64,000 nt of DNA from Sulfurospirillum sp. (GCA_014859685.1 JACUTU010000003.1:1-64000); one strand, 5' to 3'; shown: positions 48,915 through 61,338, numbered from the stretch's first letter. Notes: generated by a model not told the origin, from the sequence alone. A program made the numbers and translations.

Positions 48915-50083
48915 GTGTTCAGCAGATACAAATTCGCGCGACTTATATGCGAGGCGGTACGAGTAAGGGAACTTTTTTTCATATTGCAGATTTACCAAAA
49001 GCAGCACAAGTTGCTGGAGCAGCACGGGATAAACTTTTGCTACGAATAGTCGGTAGCCCAGATCCTTATGGCAAGCAGATAGATGGTATGGGAGGGGCAA
49101 CTTCAAGCACAAGCAAAACAGTCCTCGTAGCAAAAAGCACAAGAGCTGATCAAGATGTTGATTATTATTTTGGACAAGTTTCTATCGACAAACCTTTTGT
49201 AGACTGGAGTGGCAATTGTGGCAATCTCAGTTCTGCTGTTGGTCCATTTGCGATCAGGTGTGGATTAGTAGATGATCTTGTGAGCGACGGTATCCAAGTG
49301 GTGCGAATCTGGCAAGCAAATATCCAAAAAACTATACTTGCATATGTACCTATGCGTGGGGGTTGCGTGCAAGAGTGTGGGGATTATGAGATCGATGGCG
49401 TGGCATTTGGTGCGGCTGAAGTAAAGCTTGAATTTGTAGCTCCCGTGGATCCAAGTGAACCACTTTTTCCAACAGGCAATCTTATAGACGATCTTGAAGT
49501 GCCAAATATTGGTACTTTTAAAGTCACAATGATCAGTGCCGGCATCCCAACTATCTTTTTAAATGCCGAAGACTTAGGGTATAGCGGTTGTGAGTTGCAA
49601 GGTGATATCAATTCAGATATAGCGGCTTTAGAAAAGTTTGAAACAATTCGTGCCTATGGTGCCATCAAAATGGGGCTTATTCAAGAACTTGAAGAAGCAA
49701 AAACAAGAGCGCATACACCCAAGATAGCTTTTGTTTCCAAACCGCAAAATTATGTAGCTTCAAGTGGCAAAGAGATTCTTGCAAGTGATATTGATCTCAA
49801 TGTAAGAGCCTTGTCTATGGGACAATTGCACCACGCTATGATGGGAACTGCATCAGTTGCCATAGGTTGTGCTGCTTGTGTGGCTGGAACTCTACCAAAT
49901 CTAGCGTGTGGCGGCGTACAAAAAGAGTCTGTAACTTTCGGACACCCATCAGGTGTGCTGAAAGTTGGAGCCACTATCGAAAAAATAGATGGCAAATACA
50001 GTATCATAAAAGCTAGTATGAGCCGTAGCGCTAGAGTCATAATGGATGGTTTCGTATATGTTCCGAGCGATGTTATGGAGTAG
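48911..50083 (+). CDS. prpF: 2-methylaconitate isomerase
   Basis: PrpF, 390 residues, isomerises the AcnD product to cis-2-methylaconitate, so it always accompanies AcnD. The N-terminal ATYMRGGTSKGTFF and the middle GNCGNLSSAVGPFAI are family signatures. ATGA overlap with acnD indicates translational coupling. It ends the operon, before the hairpin at 50093. Confidence 0.95.
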   Translation: MSVQQIQIRATYMRGGTSKGTFFHIADLPKAAQVAGAARDKLLLRIVGSPDPYGKQIDGMGGATSSTSKTVLVAKSTRADQDVDYYFGQVSIDKPFVDWSGNCGNLSSAVGPFAIRCGLVDDLVSDGIQVVRIWQANIQKTILAYVPMRGGCVQECGDYEIDGVAFGAAEVKLEFVAPVDPSEPLFPTGNLIDDLEVPNIGTFKVTMISAGIPTIFLNAEDLGYSGCELQGDINSDIAALEKFETIRAYGAIKMGLIQELEEAKTRAHTPKIAFVSKPQNYVASSGKEILASDIDLNVRALSMGQLHHAMMGTASVAIGCAACVAGTLPNLACGGVQKESVTFGHPSGVLKVGATIEKIDGKYSIIKASMSRSARVIMDGFVYVPSDVME

Positions 50084-50092
50084 TTTTTGGCA

Positions 50093-50123
50093 TTACATGT
50101 AAGGATATTTTCCTTACATGTAA
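50093..50123. terminator. hairpin built from two TTACATGTAA copies
   Basis: TTACATGTAAGGA (50093-50105) and TCCTTACATGTAA (50111-50123) form a perfect 13-bp stem with a five-base loop. It lies between the convergent prpF and DUF4197 genes. Each arm contains one copy of the iterated palindrome. No T-run follows on either strand, so a terminator role is likely but not certain. Confidence 0.65.
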
Positions 50124-50130
50124 GAAGATA

Positions 50131-50937
50131 TTACTTGCCAAATACTGTTTTTAAGAGGCTCGTTGTTTGCTCGAGTGGATTTTGCCTTATCTTTGTTTCT
50201 TGCTGTGCAATCATTACAAATAACCCATCAATCGCTTTTTGTGTTACATACTCGTTAAGATTTTTTTCACTCATATCAGGAATATACGCATCTGCTCCAA
50301 ATTGTTTGGCGAGTGAGAGAATCTGATTATTTTGTACATAATTTTTACCATATTGTTGATAATAACTATTAAATGTATCATAATACTTGATAACACTGTT
50401 TTCTTGCATAGTTGTTTGTACTATCGGTGAGATAAGTTTTTGTAAGTCTGTATTTGTATGGGTTTGAAAGTATTTTGTCGCCGCATCTTTTTCGCCTTGC
50501 AAAATAGTTTGTGCATCTTTTAAATCAATTTTTTTAATAGCATTGAAAAAAATATCAGCAGTTTTTGGTGCTGCTTTTGAAGCCGCATCATTCATAGATT
50601 TGATGAGATCATCTGCTATCTTATCGCCACCAGCCTTTCTGATGAGTGTTTGTGCTGTTTGTAAATTTTCAGGCAAAGGAATTTTTACTAGTGCATTGCT
50701 CAAATAACCATCTGGTTTACCCAAAGATTTTGTAGCGTAAGTTACTCCTTTTTGTAGTGCTTCTTTGAGTCCTTTAGAAATCGTATCATTATTTAGCGTG
50801 CCTTGTGTTTGCGTTGTTTTAGTGCTTGTAGTTGGCTGTGTATTTAGGTTCTCCGTAACACTTTTAGCAAAACTTCCTAGATCAAATCCAAACGCTATAG
50901 TGCTGCAAACAAGTAGCGAAATGTATAACTTTTTCAT
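50131..50937 (-). CDS. DUF4197 exported protein
   Basis: A 268-residue protein with a signal peptide (KKLYISLLVCSTIAFG, cleaved near residue 17) and a helical domain of the DUF4197 family. The body shows ISKGLKEALQKGVTYATKSLG near residue 50 and the pattern GDKIADDLIKSMNDAASKAAP near 100. Function is unknown. Start ATG 50937 (MKKLYISL) is one base after the DUF4139 stop; the longer frame upstream overlaps that gene. Confidence 0.85.
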   Translation of the reverse strand: MKKLYISLLVCSTIAFGFDLGSFAKSVTENLNTQPTTSTKTTQTQGTLNNDTISKGLKEALQKGVTYATKSLGKPDGYLSNALVKIPLPENLQTAQTLIRKAGGDKIADDLIKSMNDAASKAAPKTADIFFNAIKKIDLKDAQTILQGEKDAATKYFQTHTNTDLQKLISPIVQTTMQENSVIKYYDTFNSYYQQYGKNYVQNNQILSLAKQFGADAYIPDMSEKNLNEYVTQKAIDGLFVMIAQQETKIRQNPLEQTTSLLKTVFGK

Positions 50938-50938
50938 A

Positions 50939-52372
50939 TTAATTTTTTCCTTTTTTAATGATTTCATATCCAAAGATTATCTCTTTTGTCTCATCAGGTT
51001 TTAAAGCAAATTCCCAGTGGGTTCTGCCCTCCGCATTTTGTGAAGTATAGAGCGGCTCGGCAAGTGTTTTTACTGTAATATTAGCATCTTTAGAGACAGG
51101 AACTCTATGCACAAAGTTTACATGTAAAGCATTTTTGCTGACATTTGAGATGGTATAGTGCCATTTTTTTGTGTCTATTTCGTTGTCTGCAAAAAATGTT
51201 TTTTTCATATCTGTTTGAATGAGTTTTTTGTCTACATGTAAGAATTGATTGAGTCCAAAATAAAGTGTTGCTGCTTGTTCTTTTTTAATTGAAAAGTTCT
51301 GGTTTTGTGCTATTGGCATTGTATTGAGATACAGTTTTGCGGGAGCATTTTGGTATTCTTTGTTTGCTTTAAATGTAGCTTGCATGAAAGCTTGATCGGT
51401 GCCATAAGCATCTATATATGTGCTGAATTTTGCAGGCATAATTTGTGAATCTATATCAAATATAACTTTTTTTTGTAGTGGCAAGGAGACATTTGTAAGT
51501 TTGTAAACATATTTTGAGCCAAGTTCCTGCAACTCTATGGTCTCGGCTTGTGCATTTATCGCTTCATTTGCAACCATCGCTCGTGATGTGAGAGCTTTTT
51601 CTTTGTATGTTATGGGTTGTTGTTTGTAAATGTAGTGTGGATAAAATACTTGAGGATTGACCTGATTATTAATGGCGTATGAGTAGATGAAAATGTTGCT
51701 ATTATTCAGATCAGTAAGAGAATTTTGCGAGATTTTAGCTTTGTATTGTAAGTGTATCGTGCCTTGTTTTTGATCAGCATAAAGCTCATAAAATGGTTCA
51801 AAAGTGATCTCTTTTTGCTCGTAAATGATCGTTAAATGCTTGTTAAAATCCTTACATGTATAGTTTACTTGCAAGCTTTTGATCTCTTTTTTGTGTGCTT
51901 GTAGCTCTTGTAATTGTTCTTCTACCTCTCGCAATTTTTGTACAAATGCGTCTATTTTGCTTTGGTTTTTGATGAGATTTGCCCCAAGATATTCAGTGAT
52001 AGTTTCTATCTTTTTGATATCAAATTGTGCTTGCAAAGAGAGTGTTTTGAGCAATTCTTCTTGTGCATGAAGCGCTTTAATCTGGCTTGTTAGAGTATTT
52101 TTTTGTGCTTGCAATTGCTCTACATGTAAGGAGTATTCATCACGCACTTCTGCTTTGGTGCCAAGTTGTATATCTCCCAAAGTACATGTACTCTCAAGTT
52201 TGAAACTTATATCTTCCAAAGTGGTATATTTTGGAGTTGCAAGCTCTATTTTGCCCTCTTTTTGCAGTAAAAAAGTCTTACTTAAAAAGGCTTTATTTGT
52301 GTAAATCTCCAAAGTTTGACTTGCAAATAAACTAATGAGCGTCAATGCAAAAAATATAAAAATTGACTTCAT
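50939..52372 (-). CDS. DUF4139 exported protein (mucoidy inhibitor A-like)
   Basis: A 477-residue exported protein: signal peptide (MKSIFIFFALTLISLFASQ), a coiled-coil stretch (about residues 75-160, with repeated QLQAQKNTLTSQIKALHAQ) and a C-terminal beta-rich DUF4139 domain. It resembles MuiA-like proteins of unknown function. It carries five TACATGTA palindromes in 1.1 kb, encoding LHV three times and TC twice, the densest cluster in the window. DUF4197 follows with a one-base gap. Confidence 0.8.
   Translation of the reverse strand: MKSIFIFFALTLISLFASQTLEIYTNKAFLSKTFLLQKEGKIELATPKYTTLEDISFKLESTCTLGDIQLGTKAEVRDEYSLHVEQLQAQKNTLTSQIKALHAQEELLKTLSLQAQFDIKKIETITEYLGANLIKNQSKIDAFVQKLREVEEQLQELQAHKKEIKSLQVNYTCKDFNKHLTIIYEQKEITFEPFYELYADQKQGTIHLQYKAKISQNSLTDLNNSNIFIYSYAINNQVNPQVFYPHYIYKQQPITYKEKALTSRAMVANEAINAQAETIELQELGSKYVYKLTNVSLPLQKKVIFDIDSQIMPAKFSTYIDAYGTDQAFMQATFKANKEYQNAPAKLYLNTMPIAQNQNFSIKKEQAATLYFGLNQFLHVDKKLIQTDMKKTFFADNEIDTKKWHYTISNVSKNALHVNFVHRVPVSKDANITVKTLAEPLYTSQNAEGRTHWEFALKPDETKEIIFGYEIIKKGKN
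51119..52190. repeat. cluster of five TACATGTA palindromes in one gene
   Basis: Copies at 51119-51126, 51233-51240, 51853-51860, 52121-52128 and 52183-52190 lie inside the DUF4139 gene. The last is a 10-bp palindrome, GTACATGTAC. Confidence 0.85.
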
Positions 52373-52442
52373 TGTTCTAACCTTTTTATTTTTGTATCAT
52401 TATAACCAAAAGCCAATAAACGGTTTATTATGTTAGTTGAGA

Positions 52443-52448
52443 TATAAT
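52443..52448 (+). promoter_or_regulatory. -10 element (TATAAT) of the pyrG unit
   Basis: TATAAT lies 36 bases before the pyrG start codon, in the gap divergent from the DUF4139 gene. AGGATG at 52473-52478 is the ribosome binding site. Confidence 0.55.
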
Positions 52449-52474
52449 TTATGATCTTTAAAAATACAGAATAG

Positions 52475-55699
<3,225 letters not shown>

Positions 55700-55703
<4 letters not shown>

Positions 55704-55933
55704 AAGTGTTTATAAACGAGATTTTTATTTTTCTAGCAACTTTTATACTACTCGCACTTTTTCTCCATATGGATAATTGGCTTAGCAATCCCATGATCCA
55801 TCTAAACACCTTAAAAACAAGTCCATATGGTGTTTTTCATCCTTTGATGGGGACGATTGTAGCGTATATTGTAATCGGATTTTTTCGACTTTTTCTGCAT
55901 GCATTTTTCGATATATTTTCTAAAAAAAATTAG
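55700..55933 (+). CDS. small membrane protein, 77 residues
   Basis: A protein with two hydrophobic helices (about residues 5-24 and 47-65) flanking a short loop with HPLMGT. It is translationally coupled to recJ by an ATGA overlap. I do not recognise the family. Its last four bases overlap the convergent pcm gene. Confidence 0.7.
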
Positions 55934-56580
55934 TATATTTTTGAATCTTTTATAGGTACAAAGAGGCATTTTTCAAGCTCTTCGCAGCTGATATTTTGTC
56001 CTCTTTTCTTGTATCTTGTGATAAATTGTGTACCATTTTTTTCTATGGGAGCCACCAAAATACCCCCATCTTGTAGTTGATCAAAAAGTGTTTGCGGTAT
56101 CTCGGCAATAGAGGCTGAAAATAAGATACGATCATACGGCGCAAACTCTCTCCAGCCATTTTGTCCATCATCAAACCTTACATGTATGTTTGAAATTCCA
56201 AGAGTTTTAAACCGCCCTTTTGCTTCAAGTGACAGCCTTTCAATCCGTTCGATACTAAAAACTCTTCTGATGAGTCTGCTTAAAATATAAGCCTGATAAC
56301 CACTGCCACACCCGATTTCCAAAACGCTATCAGCATTACTACATTCAAGCGCCATGGTCATTTTTGCAACGCTTAAAGGAGAGCTGATCCATTGATCTGC
56401 TTGTATGGGAAGTGCGTCTAGTTTATACGCATGCGTACCGAAGCCTTTAGGGGTAAAAAGTTCTCTATCGCAGGTGCAAAAAGCATCATAAAGTAGCGCG
56501 TCTATTTTACATGTAAGTCTGATTTCATCTGCCATTTTTTGGCATTTTTGTCTTTGAAGTTTATTTAAAAAAGTATGCAA
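55930..56580 (-). CDS. pcm: protein-L-isoaspartate O-methyltransferase
   Basis: Pcm repairs aged aspartate residues by methylating L-isoaspartyl groups. The 216-residue protein has AYKLDALPIQADQWISSPLSVAKM near residue 52 (the family's P-I-G-x-G-Q-T-I-S-Q region, altered), the SAM motif VLEIGCGSGYQAYIL near 87 and ILVAPIEK near 174. The start is TTG 56580, following the nitrilase-gene stop directly, with GAGGA upstream. Two TACATGTA copies read IHV and LTCK. Confidence 0.88.
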   Translation of the reverse strand: MHTFLNKLQRQKCQKMADEIRLTCKIDALLYDAFCTCDRELFTPKGFGTHAYKLDALPIQADQWISSPLSVAKMTMALECSNADSVLEIGCGSGYQAYILSRLIRRVFSIERIERLSLEAKGRFKTLGISNIHVRFDDGQNGWREFAPYDRILFSASIAEIPQTLFDQLQDGGILVAPIEKNGTQFITRYKKRGQNISCEELEKCLFVPIKDSKIY

Positions 56581-57309
56581 TTATAAAAGTCCTCTATCGA
56601 TGTATCTTCGCATTGTTTTGTTTATCTTAGGATCATATACCTGTGTAATCAAAGAAAGATCATTATTTCGATTTTCCTCTCCAAATGCAGTGATGATACC
56701 ACTTGATGCAGCCATATCTTCATCGCAACTATTGGAGGCTATCACAAAGGCCTGATTGGTAATCGCAAGAGCTTTTGTAAGTGTTTCAAAATGCTCCCTT
56801 CTAGCTTTTCCCCAAAATGCAGGAACAAGGATGATATCTGCTCCAAGTATCTTGTACCAAAGTTCAACAAAACGCAATTCAAAGCAAATAAGAACAGCAA
56901 TTTTTATTCCATCGATATTAAAAACTTGTATAGAATCGCATGAGCCGCTTGTAAAATATTTTGGTTCGTCTCCAAGTGGAAAAAGTTTTGCTTTTGCTCT
57001 TTTGTGGATGAGTGTTTGGTTGTGCAAGACATAAAGTGTGTTAAAAAAAGAGTTGTTTTCTTTTTCAATGAGCGTGAGTACTATGCTTTTATCGCAAGAT
57101 AGTTTCAGTATTTGCGGGAAGATTTTTTTGCTAAATGCAGCACTTTTATCCATATCTTCATATTTGTATCCACTCAAGCAAAGTTCAGGTGCTAAGATTA
57201 TGGAGTTGGGTAAAGTTTGTGCCACAAGAGTCGCAAGAGTCTCAAAATTTTCTTCAAGACTCTTATCTTTATAAGCAAATTGAAGGGCTACGAGTGTTTT
57301 AGAAGTCAT
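56581..57309 (-). CDS. carbon-nitrogen hydrolase (nitrilase family)
   Basis: A 242-residue nitrilase-superfamily amidase. The Glu-Lys-Cys triad is visible: ILAPELCLSGY (Glu, about residue 41), KRAKAKLFPLGDEP (Lys, about 106) and IAVLICFELRF (Cys, about 139). Substrate is unknown; such genes are common in Campylobacterota. Start ATG 57309 lies within the nrdB end (11-base overlap). Confidence 0.88.
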   Translation of the reverse strand: MTSKTLVALQFAYKDKSLEENFETLATLVAQTLPNSIILAPELCLSGYKYEDMDKSAAFSKKIFPQILKLSCDKSIVLTLIEKENNSFFNTLYVLHNQTLIHKRAKAKLFPLGDEPKYFTSGSCDSIQVFNIDGIKIAVLICFELRFVELWYKILGADIILVPAFWGKARREHFETLTKALAITNQAFVIASNSCDEDMAASSGIITAFGEENRNNDLSLITQVYDPKINKTMRRYIDRGLL

Positions 57310-58321
57310 CAAATGACAAACTACCTTTGCTATAATTTGCTACATTTCCCTCAAAAAAGTTTGTTTTTTGCTCATTAAATTTTGCAAAGTCATCAACCCA
57401 CTTGATCGGGTGTTTTGCGTTATACATTTTTTCAAAACCAACAGCATTAAGCCTATCGTCGATGAGGTAATGGATATATTCTGTGATGATATCATCGGTA
57501 AATCCCATGATTTGATTTTGTGTGATGTATTGTCCCCACTCTATTTCAAGTTTGCCAGCTTGTTCAAACATCTCATAAACTTGTTTTTTGAGCGTATCGG
57601 TGAAAATATCAGGTCTTTCCTTTTTGACAGAATTGATCATATTTTGAAATACAAGTAAATGCGTGATCTCATCTCTTTGAATAAAACGGATCATTTGCGC
57701 GCTACCAAGCATTTTTCCAGCTCGAGCAAGAGCGTAAATGGCTGTAAATCCAGAGTAAAAATAGATTCCCTCAAGAATTTGATTAGCAAACATAGCAAGT
57801 ACGAGTTTTTCTTCGGTAACATTTCCGGCAAGATTTTCATATACACTAGAGATATAATCATTTTTGCGTCTGAGTACCTCATCGTGTTTTTCCATCTCAT
57901 AGATAAGATCAGTATTGTCACAGATGGCTTCTACCATAACCGCGTATGATTTGGAATGATTTGCTTCTTCATAAGCATGACGACTGAGGCAGGCATTGAT
58001 CTCCGGAGCTGTGATATAAGGATTTATATTGTCAGCTAGATTGTTTGTTTGAAAACTGTCCATGCTGATGAGCTGTGACCATACAAGGTCATACATTCGT
58101 TTTTCAGAATCTGTGAGATTGTGACTATAGTCGATAACATCTTTTGTAGTATCAACCTCTTTTGGAAACCAAGTATTAGCTTCCATTATATCCCAAAGCC
58201 GCAATGCCCATGAATATTTTGCTTTTGTAAAGTTGAGTATACCATGTGGATTGCCTCCAAAAACTTTACGATCATTTAAGCCTTCATTTGAGTTTGGATT
58301 ATAGATTTTTTTTCTTTGCAT
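57299..58321 (-). CDS. nrdB: ribonucleotide reductase class I, beta subunit
   Basis: NrdB, 340 residues, carries the diiron-tyrosyl radical for class I RNR. Iron ligands and the radical Tyr are in place: EEANHSKSY (ExxH plus Tyr four residues on, about residues 117-125), ILEGIYF (about 183) and RDEITHLLV (ExxH, about 216-220). Aerobic radical generation is therefore intact. Its partner nrdA lies at 62259 with nrdD-nrdG between them, an unusual spread. Confidence 0.94.
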   Translation of the reverse strand: MQRKKIYNPNSNEGLNDRKVFGGNPHGILNFTKAKYSWALRLWDIMEANTWFPKEVDTTKDVIDYSHNLTDSEKRMYDLVWSQLISMDSFQTNNLADNINPYITAPEINACLSRHAYEEANHSKSYAVMVEAICDNTDLIYEMEKHDEVLRRKNDYISSVYENLAGNVTEEKLVLAMFANQILEGIYFYSGFTAIYALARAGKMLGSAQMIRFIQRDEITHLLVFQNMINSVKKERPDIFTDTLKKQVYEMFEQAGKLEIEWGQYITQNQIMGFTDDIITEYIHYLIDDRLNAVGFEKMYNAKHPIKWVDDFAKFNEQKTNFFEGNVANYSKGSLSFDDF

Positions 58322-58407
58322 TATAAATCCTCTGAAATTTTTTACCTATTTTATCCAATTTGTTTTAAACGCTTTCTTTGTTCAGAGTTATTTTACAAAT
58401 CAAGGAT

Positions 58408-59100
58408 TTAATTTCTTATCTCAATCGCAAGATTTTTTAGTAAAAGCTCCTTTTCTATAGGTCTGCTTGGTATATTTATACCGCCTAGAGTATCCTTTAC
58501 TTGGTGAAAATTTTGTAGATAATAGATGCCTTTATATTTTCTATTTTTGAGATCGGTTATAATCGCATTGATATCTTCTGGTGTTAGAAGCTCACTGTGT
58601 ACAGTTGTTCGTACCTCAAATGTAAAATTTTTGTCGATAAGCATATCGAGCGTTTTATAAAATTTTTCATGTAAAGTATTTTTTGTTATCTCAAAAAATT
58701 TATGTGGCGGAGCTTTATAGTCAAGTGATATAAAATCCACAAGAGAAAAATCAACAAGTTCGCTAATTACATCTGGTTTAAGCCCATTTGTATCTATCTT
58801 GATTTTGAAGCCAAGTTCTTTGATCTCTTCGCACAACTCAACGATTCTTGGATAGAGTGTGCATTCACCGCCGCTTAGTACAACTGCGTTGAGTTTTCCT
58901 ATGCGTGAACGCAAAAAATCAAAGATCTGATTATTGCTTATCTGCCCTTTGCCACGCACTATGGGTGCATTATAGCAATAAGAACACGACATATTGCATT
59001 TTGCAAACCATAAAATACAGGCGAGATGATCTGAATAATCAAGTGTTGTAAACTTTGTTATCTCATATACGGCACTATCTGCAAATAGACTTTTCGACAA
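58408..59100 (-). CDS. nrdG: anaerobic RNR activating protein NrdG (radical SAM)
   Basis: A radical-SAM activase with CNMSCSYC (CX3CX2C, about residue 39-46), which puts the glycyl radical on NrdD. SGGECTLYP follows near 84. Start: a TTG at 59100 follows AAAGGG at good spacing; the open frame runs to 59127. The first part overlaps the split glycyl-radical gene by 26 bases, so translation is probably coupled. About 230 residues. Confidence 0.9.
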   Translation of the reverse strand: MSKSLFADSAVYEITKFTTLDYSDHLACILWFAKCNMSCSYCYNAPIVRGKGQISNNQIFDFLRSRIGKLNAVVLSGGECTLYPRIVELCEEIKELGFKIKIDTNGLKPDVISELVDFSLVDFISLDYKAPPHKFFEITKNTLHEKFYKTLDMLIDKNFTFEVRTTVHSELLTPEDINAIITDLKNRKYKGIYYLQNFHQVKDTLGGINIPSRPIEKELLLKNLAIEIRN

Positions 59101-59239
59101 ACTGCACCCTTTCTTTATGCTCGCCAATTTTCCCGATATTAAATGATTCTACTGGGCGATGATACCCCATAACTCTTGTGTAAACCATACATTTACTTCG
59201 CTTATTTTCAAGCTTTTTCAAAATTTCTTCTCTGCTCAT
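59075..59239 (-). CDS. detached glycyl-radical domain of class III RNR (split NrdD C-terminus)
   Basis: A 54-residue protein. It reads SKCMVYTRVMGYHRPVESFN then IGKIGEHKERVQF, which matches the C-terminal glycyl-radical segment of class III NrdD (RVxGY with the radical Gly). The main nrdD (700 residues) stops right after its zinc-binding Cys motif and lacks this segment. The ATG overlaps the nrdD TGA by ATGA, with AAGGAG just upstream. The Gly in RVMGY would carry the radical set by NrdG. The fusion state is therefore broken, and the domain must act in trans. Confidence 0.85.
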   Translation of the reverse strand: MSREEILKKLENKRSKCMVYTRVMGYHRPVESFNIGKIGEHKERVQFVEKSICR

Positions 59240-61338
59240 ACTATCTCCTTTTTATATTGTTCTATCAACTCTTCATCGCATTTTGGGCAATATTCATGTT
59301 CCCCGTTTATATATCCATGTTTGTCGCACACTGAAAAAACTGGGGTTATAGTAATGTATGGCAGCCTATAATTGCTGATAACATTTTTCAAGATAGTTCT
59401 ACAAGCCTCTATGGAACTTATTTTTTCTTTCATATACAGATGCAATACGGTACCGCCCGTGTAGGAGCATTGTAAATCATCTTGCAAATCAAGTGCTTCA
59501 AAAGGATCTTCTGTGTGATTTGCTGGTATTTGTGATGAGTTGGTATAATAAATATTATCCCCAAAACCAGCTTGGATAATGTCTGGGTATCTTTTTTTAT
59601 CCTCTTTTGCAAAGCGATAAGTAGTTCCCTCGGCTGGTGTAGCCTCAAGGTTGTAAAGATTTCCCGTTTTCTCTTGATAATGAATCATTTTTTCACGCAT
59701 AAAATTTATAATTTCTTGTGCAAGTTTTATGCCATCTGGATCTGTTGTGTTGAGCGTGTCATTTGAAAAATTGCGTAACATTTCGTTCATTCCATTGATG
59801 CCTATGGTCGAAAAATGGTTGTTAAATCCTGGCAAATAGCGTGCAGTATATGGATATAATCCTCGTTCATACATCTCTTGCACAAAAACGCGTTTTTTCT
59901 CGAGCGTAGATTTTGCTAAGTCCATAAGGTGTTCAAGTGCCGCAAAGAGTTTTTCTTTGTCTTGCTTGTATAAATACCCAAGTCGTGCAAGGTTTATAGT
60001 TACTACACCGATACTTCCTGTCATTTCTGCACTTCCAAAAAGTCCGCCACCTCGTTTTAATAATTCTCGAAGATCAAGTTGCAATCTACAACACATACTA
60101 CGTACATGTCCAGGTTTATAAGCTTTCGGATTTTCAACTAAATTTCCAGATTCATCCCTCACATATTGGCTGCCTATGAAATTTTGAAAATAAGATGAGC
60201 CTATTTTTGCTGTATTTTCAAAAAGAATATCGGTATTTTCTCCATACCAATCAAAATCTTCAGTTATATTTACGGTTGGAATAGGAAATGTGAAAGGCTG
60301 ACCTGTTTTGTCGCCCTCAGTCATTACTTCATAGTAGGCTTTGTTGATGAGATTCATCTCTTTTTGAAAGTGCTTATAGGTAAGCTCTTCCAGTGAGTTT
60401 ACCCCTCTTTGAAGCGCTTCTTCTGAGAGTTTTTTATCTGTTAAACCTTTGAAAAGATGCTTTTGGCTGCTTGTTGGTATTTGATCTGCTAAATCTGTTG
60501 GCACGGTCCAATCGATCGTTATATTTGTAAATGGGCTTTGTCCCCAACGAGCTGGAACATTGAGATTATAAATAAAGCTTCGAATTGCTTTTTTGATTTC
60601 TTTGAAAGAAAGGCCATCTTTGAAAACATAAGGCGCCAAATAAGTATCAAATGAACTAAATGCTTGCGCCCCAGCCCATTCACTTTGTAAAATACCCAAA
60701 AAGTTTGCCACTTGAGCGAGTGCTTCTCTAAAATGTTTCGGTGGACGCGATTCAACTCTTCCTCTTACTCCGTTAAATCCCTCATCAAGCAAAACCCGTA
60801 AAGACCATCCTGCACAGTATGCAGTGAGGCAGTCTAAATCATGGATATGATAATCACCATTTCTATGTGCAAAGCCCTCTTGTTTGTCGTAAATTTTATC
60901 TAGCCAATAGTTTGCTATAACTTTACCAGCTGTATTGTTTACAAGTCCAGCGTTTGAATAGCCTGTGTTGGAATTTGCTTTTATTCTCCAATCACTTTTA
61001 CCAATATACTCTTCTATGGTTTGTGTAGAATTTACAAAAGTGGTGTCTTCGTTGAGTCCAGCAATGTGTTCTCTCTGCATTTTATGCGTATGGCGATAAA
61101 TCATAAATGAACGCATCACATCAAAATAGCGTGCTTTAAAAAGTTCTTGTTCTATAAGATCTTGTATATCTTCAACGGCAACAACTCTTTTGCTTTCAAG
61201 CGTATACATGACATTTTGAAAAATGTTTGCATCATACAAAACGCGTTCACTTTTAAATGCTTTTTTTATTGCATCTTCTATTTTAAATGCTTCAAACTCT
61301 TTTGTGTTTCCATCTCTTTTGAGTACTTGTGTTATCAT
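59236..61338 (-). CDS. nrdD: anaerobic ribonucleotide reductase, large subunit without glycyl-radical domain
   Basis: Class III NrdD of about 700 residues. The N-terminal ATP-cone (MITQVLKRDGNTKEF) gives allosteric control. The catalytic barrel includes the active-site Cys loop SMCCRLQLDLRELLKRGG (about residue 408) and SIGVVTINLARLGYLY. The C-terminus ends in a zinc motif, VCDKHGYINGEHEYCPKC, then 15 residues, then TGA. A normal NrdD continues with the glycyl-radical loop; here that lies in the next gene (59075-59239). Start ATG 61338 (MITQVL) is used; TTG 61359 would add seven residues. Confidence 0.93.
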   Translation of the reverse strand: MITQVLKRDGNTKEFEAFKIEDAIKKAFKSERVLYDANIFQNVMYTLESKRVVAVEDIQDLIEQELFKARYFDVMRSFMIYRHTHKMQREHIAGLNEDTTFVNSTQTIEEYIGKSDWRIKANSNTGYSNAGLVNNTAGKVIANYWLDKIYDKQEGFAHRNGDYHIHDLDCLTAYCAGWSLRVLLDEGFNGVRGRVESRPPKHFREALAQVANFLGILQSEWAGAQAFSSFDTYLAPYVFKDGLSFKEIKKAIRSFIYNLNVPARWGQSPFTNITIDWTVPTDLADQIPTSSQKHLFKGLTDKKLSEEALQRGVNSLEELTYKHFQKEMNLINKAYYEVMTEGDKTGQPFTFPIPTVNITEDFDWYGENTDILFENTAKIGSSYFQNFIGSQYVRDESGNLVENPKAYKPGHVRSMCCRLQLDLRELLKRGGGLFGSAEMTGSIGVVTINLARLGYLYKQDKEKLFAALEHLMDLAKSTLEKKRVFVQEMYERGLYPYTARYLPGFNNHFSTIGINGMNEMLRNFSNDTLNTTDPDGIKLAQEIINFMREKMIHYQEKTGNLYNLEATPAEGTTYRFAKEDKKRYPDIIQAGFGDNIYYTNSSQIPANHTEDPFEALDLQDDLQCSYTGGTVLHLYMKEKISSIEACRTILKNVISNYRLPYITITPVFSVCDKHGYINGEHEYCPKCDEELIEQYKKEIV

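Noticed and set aside
59236-59239. Sequencing indel explaining the split nrdD
   Set aside because: Possible, but the downstream frame has its own ATG with AAGGAG at the right distance and an ATGA overlap, which an indel would not create. Kept as the refuting alternative.
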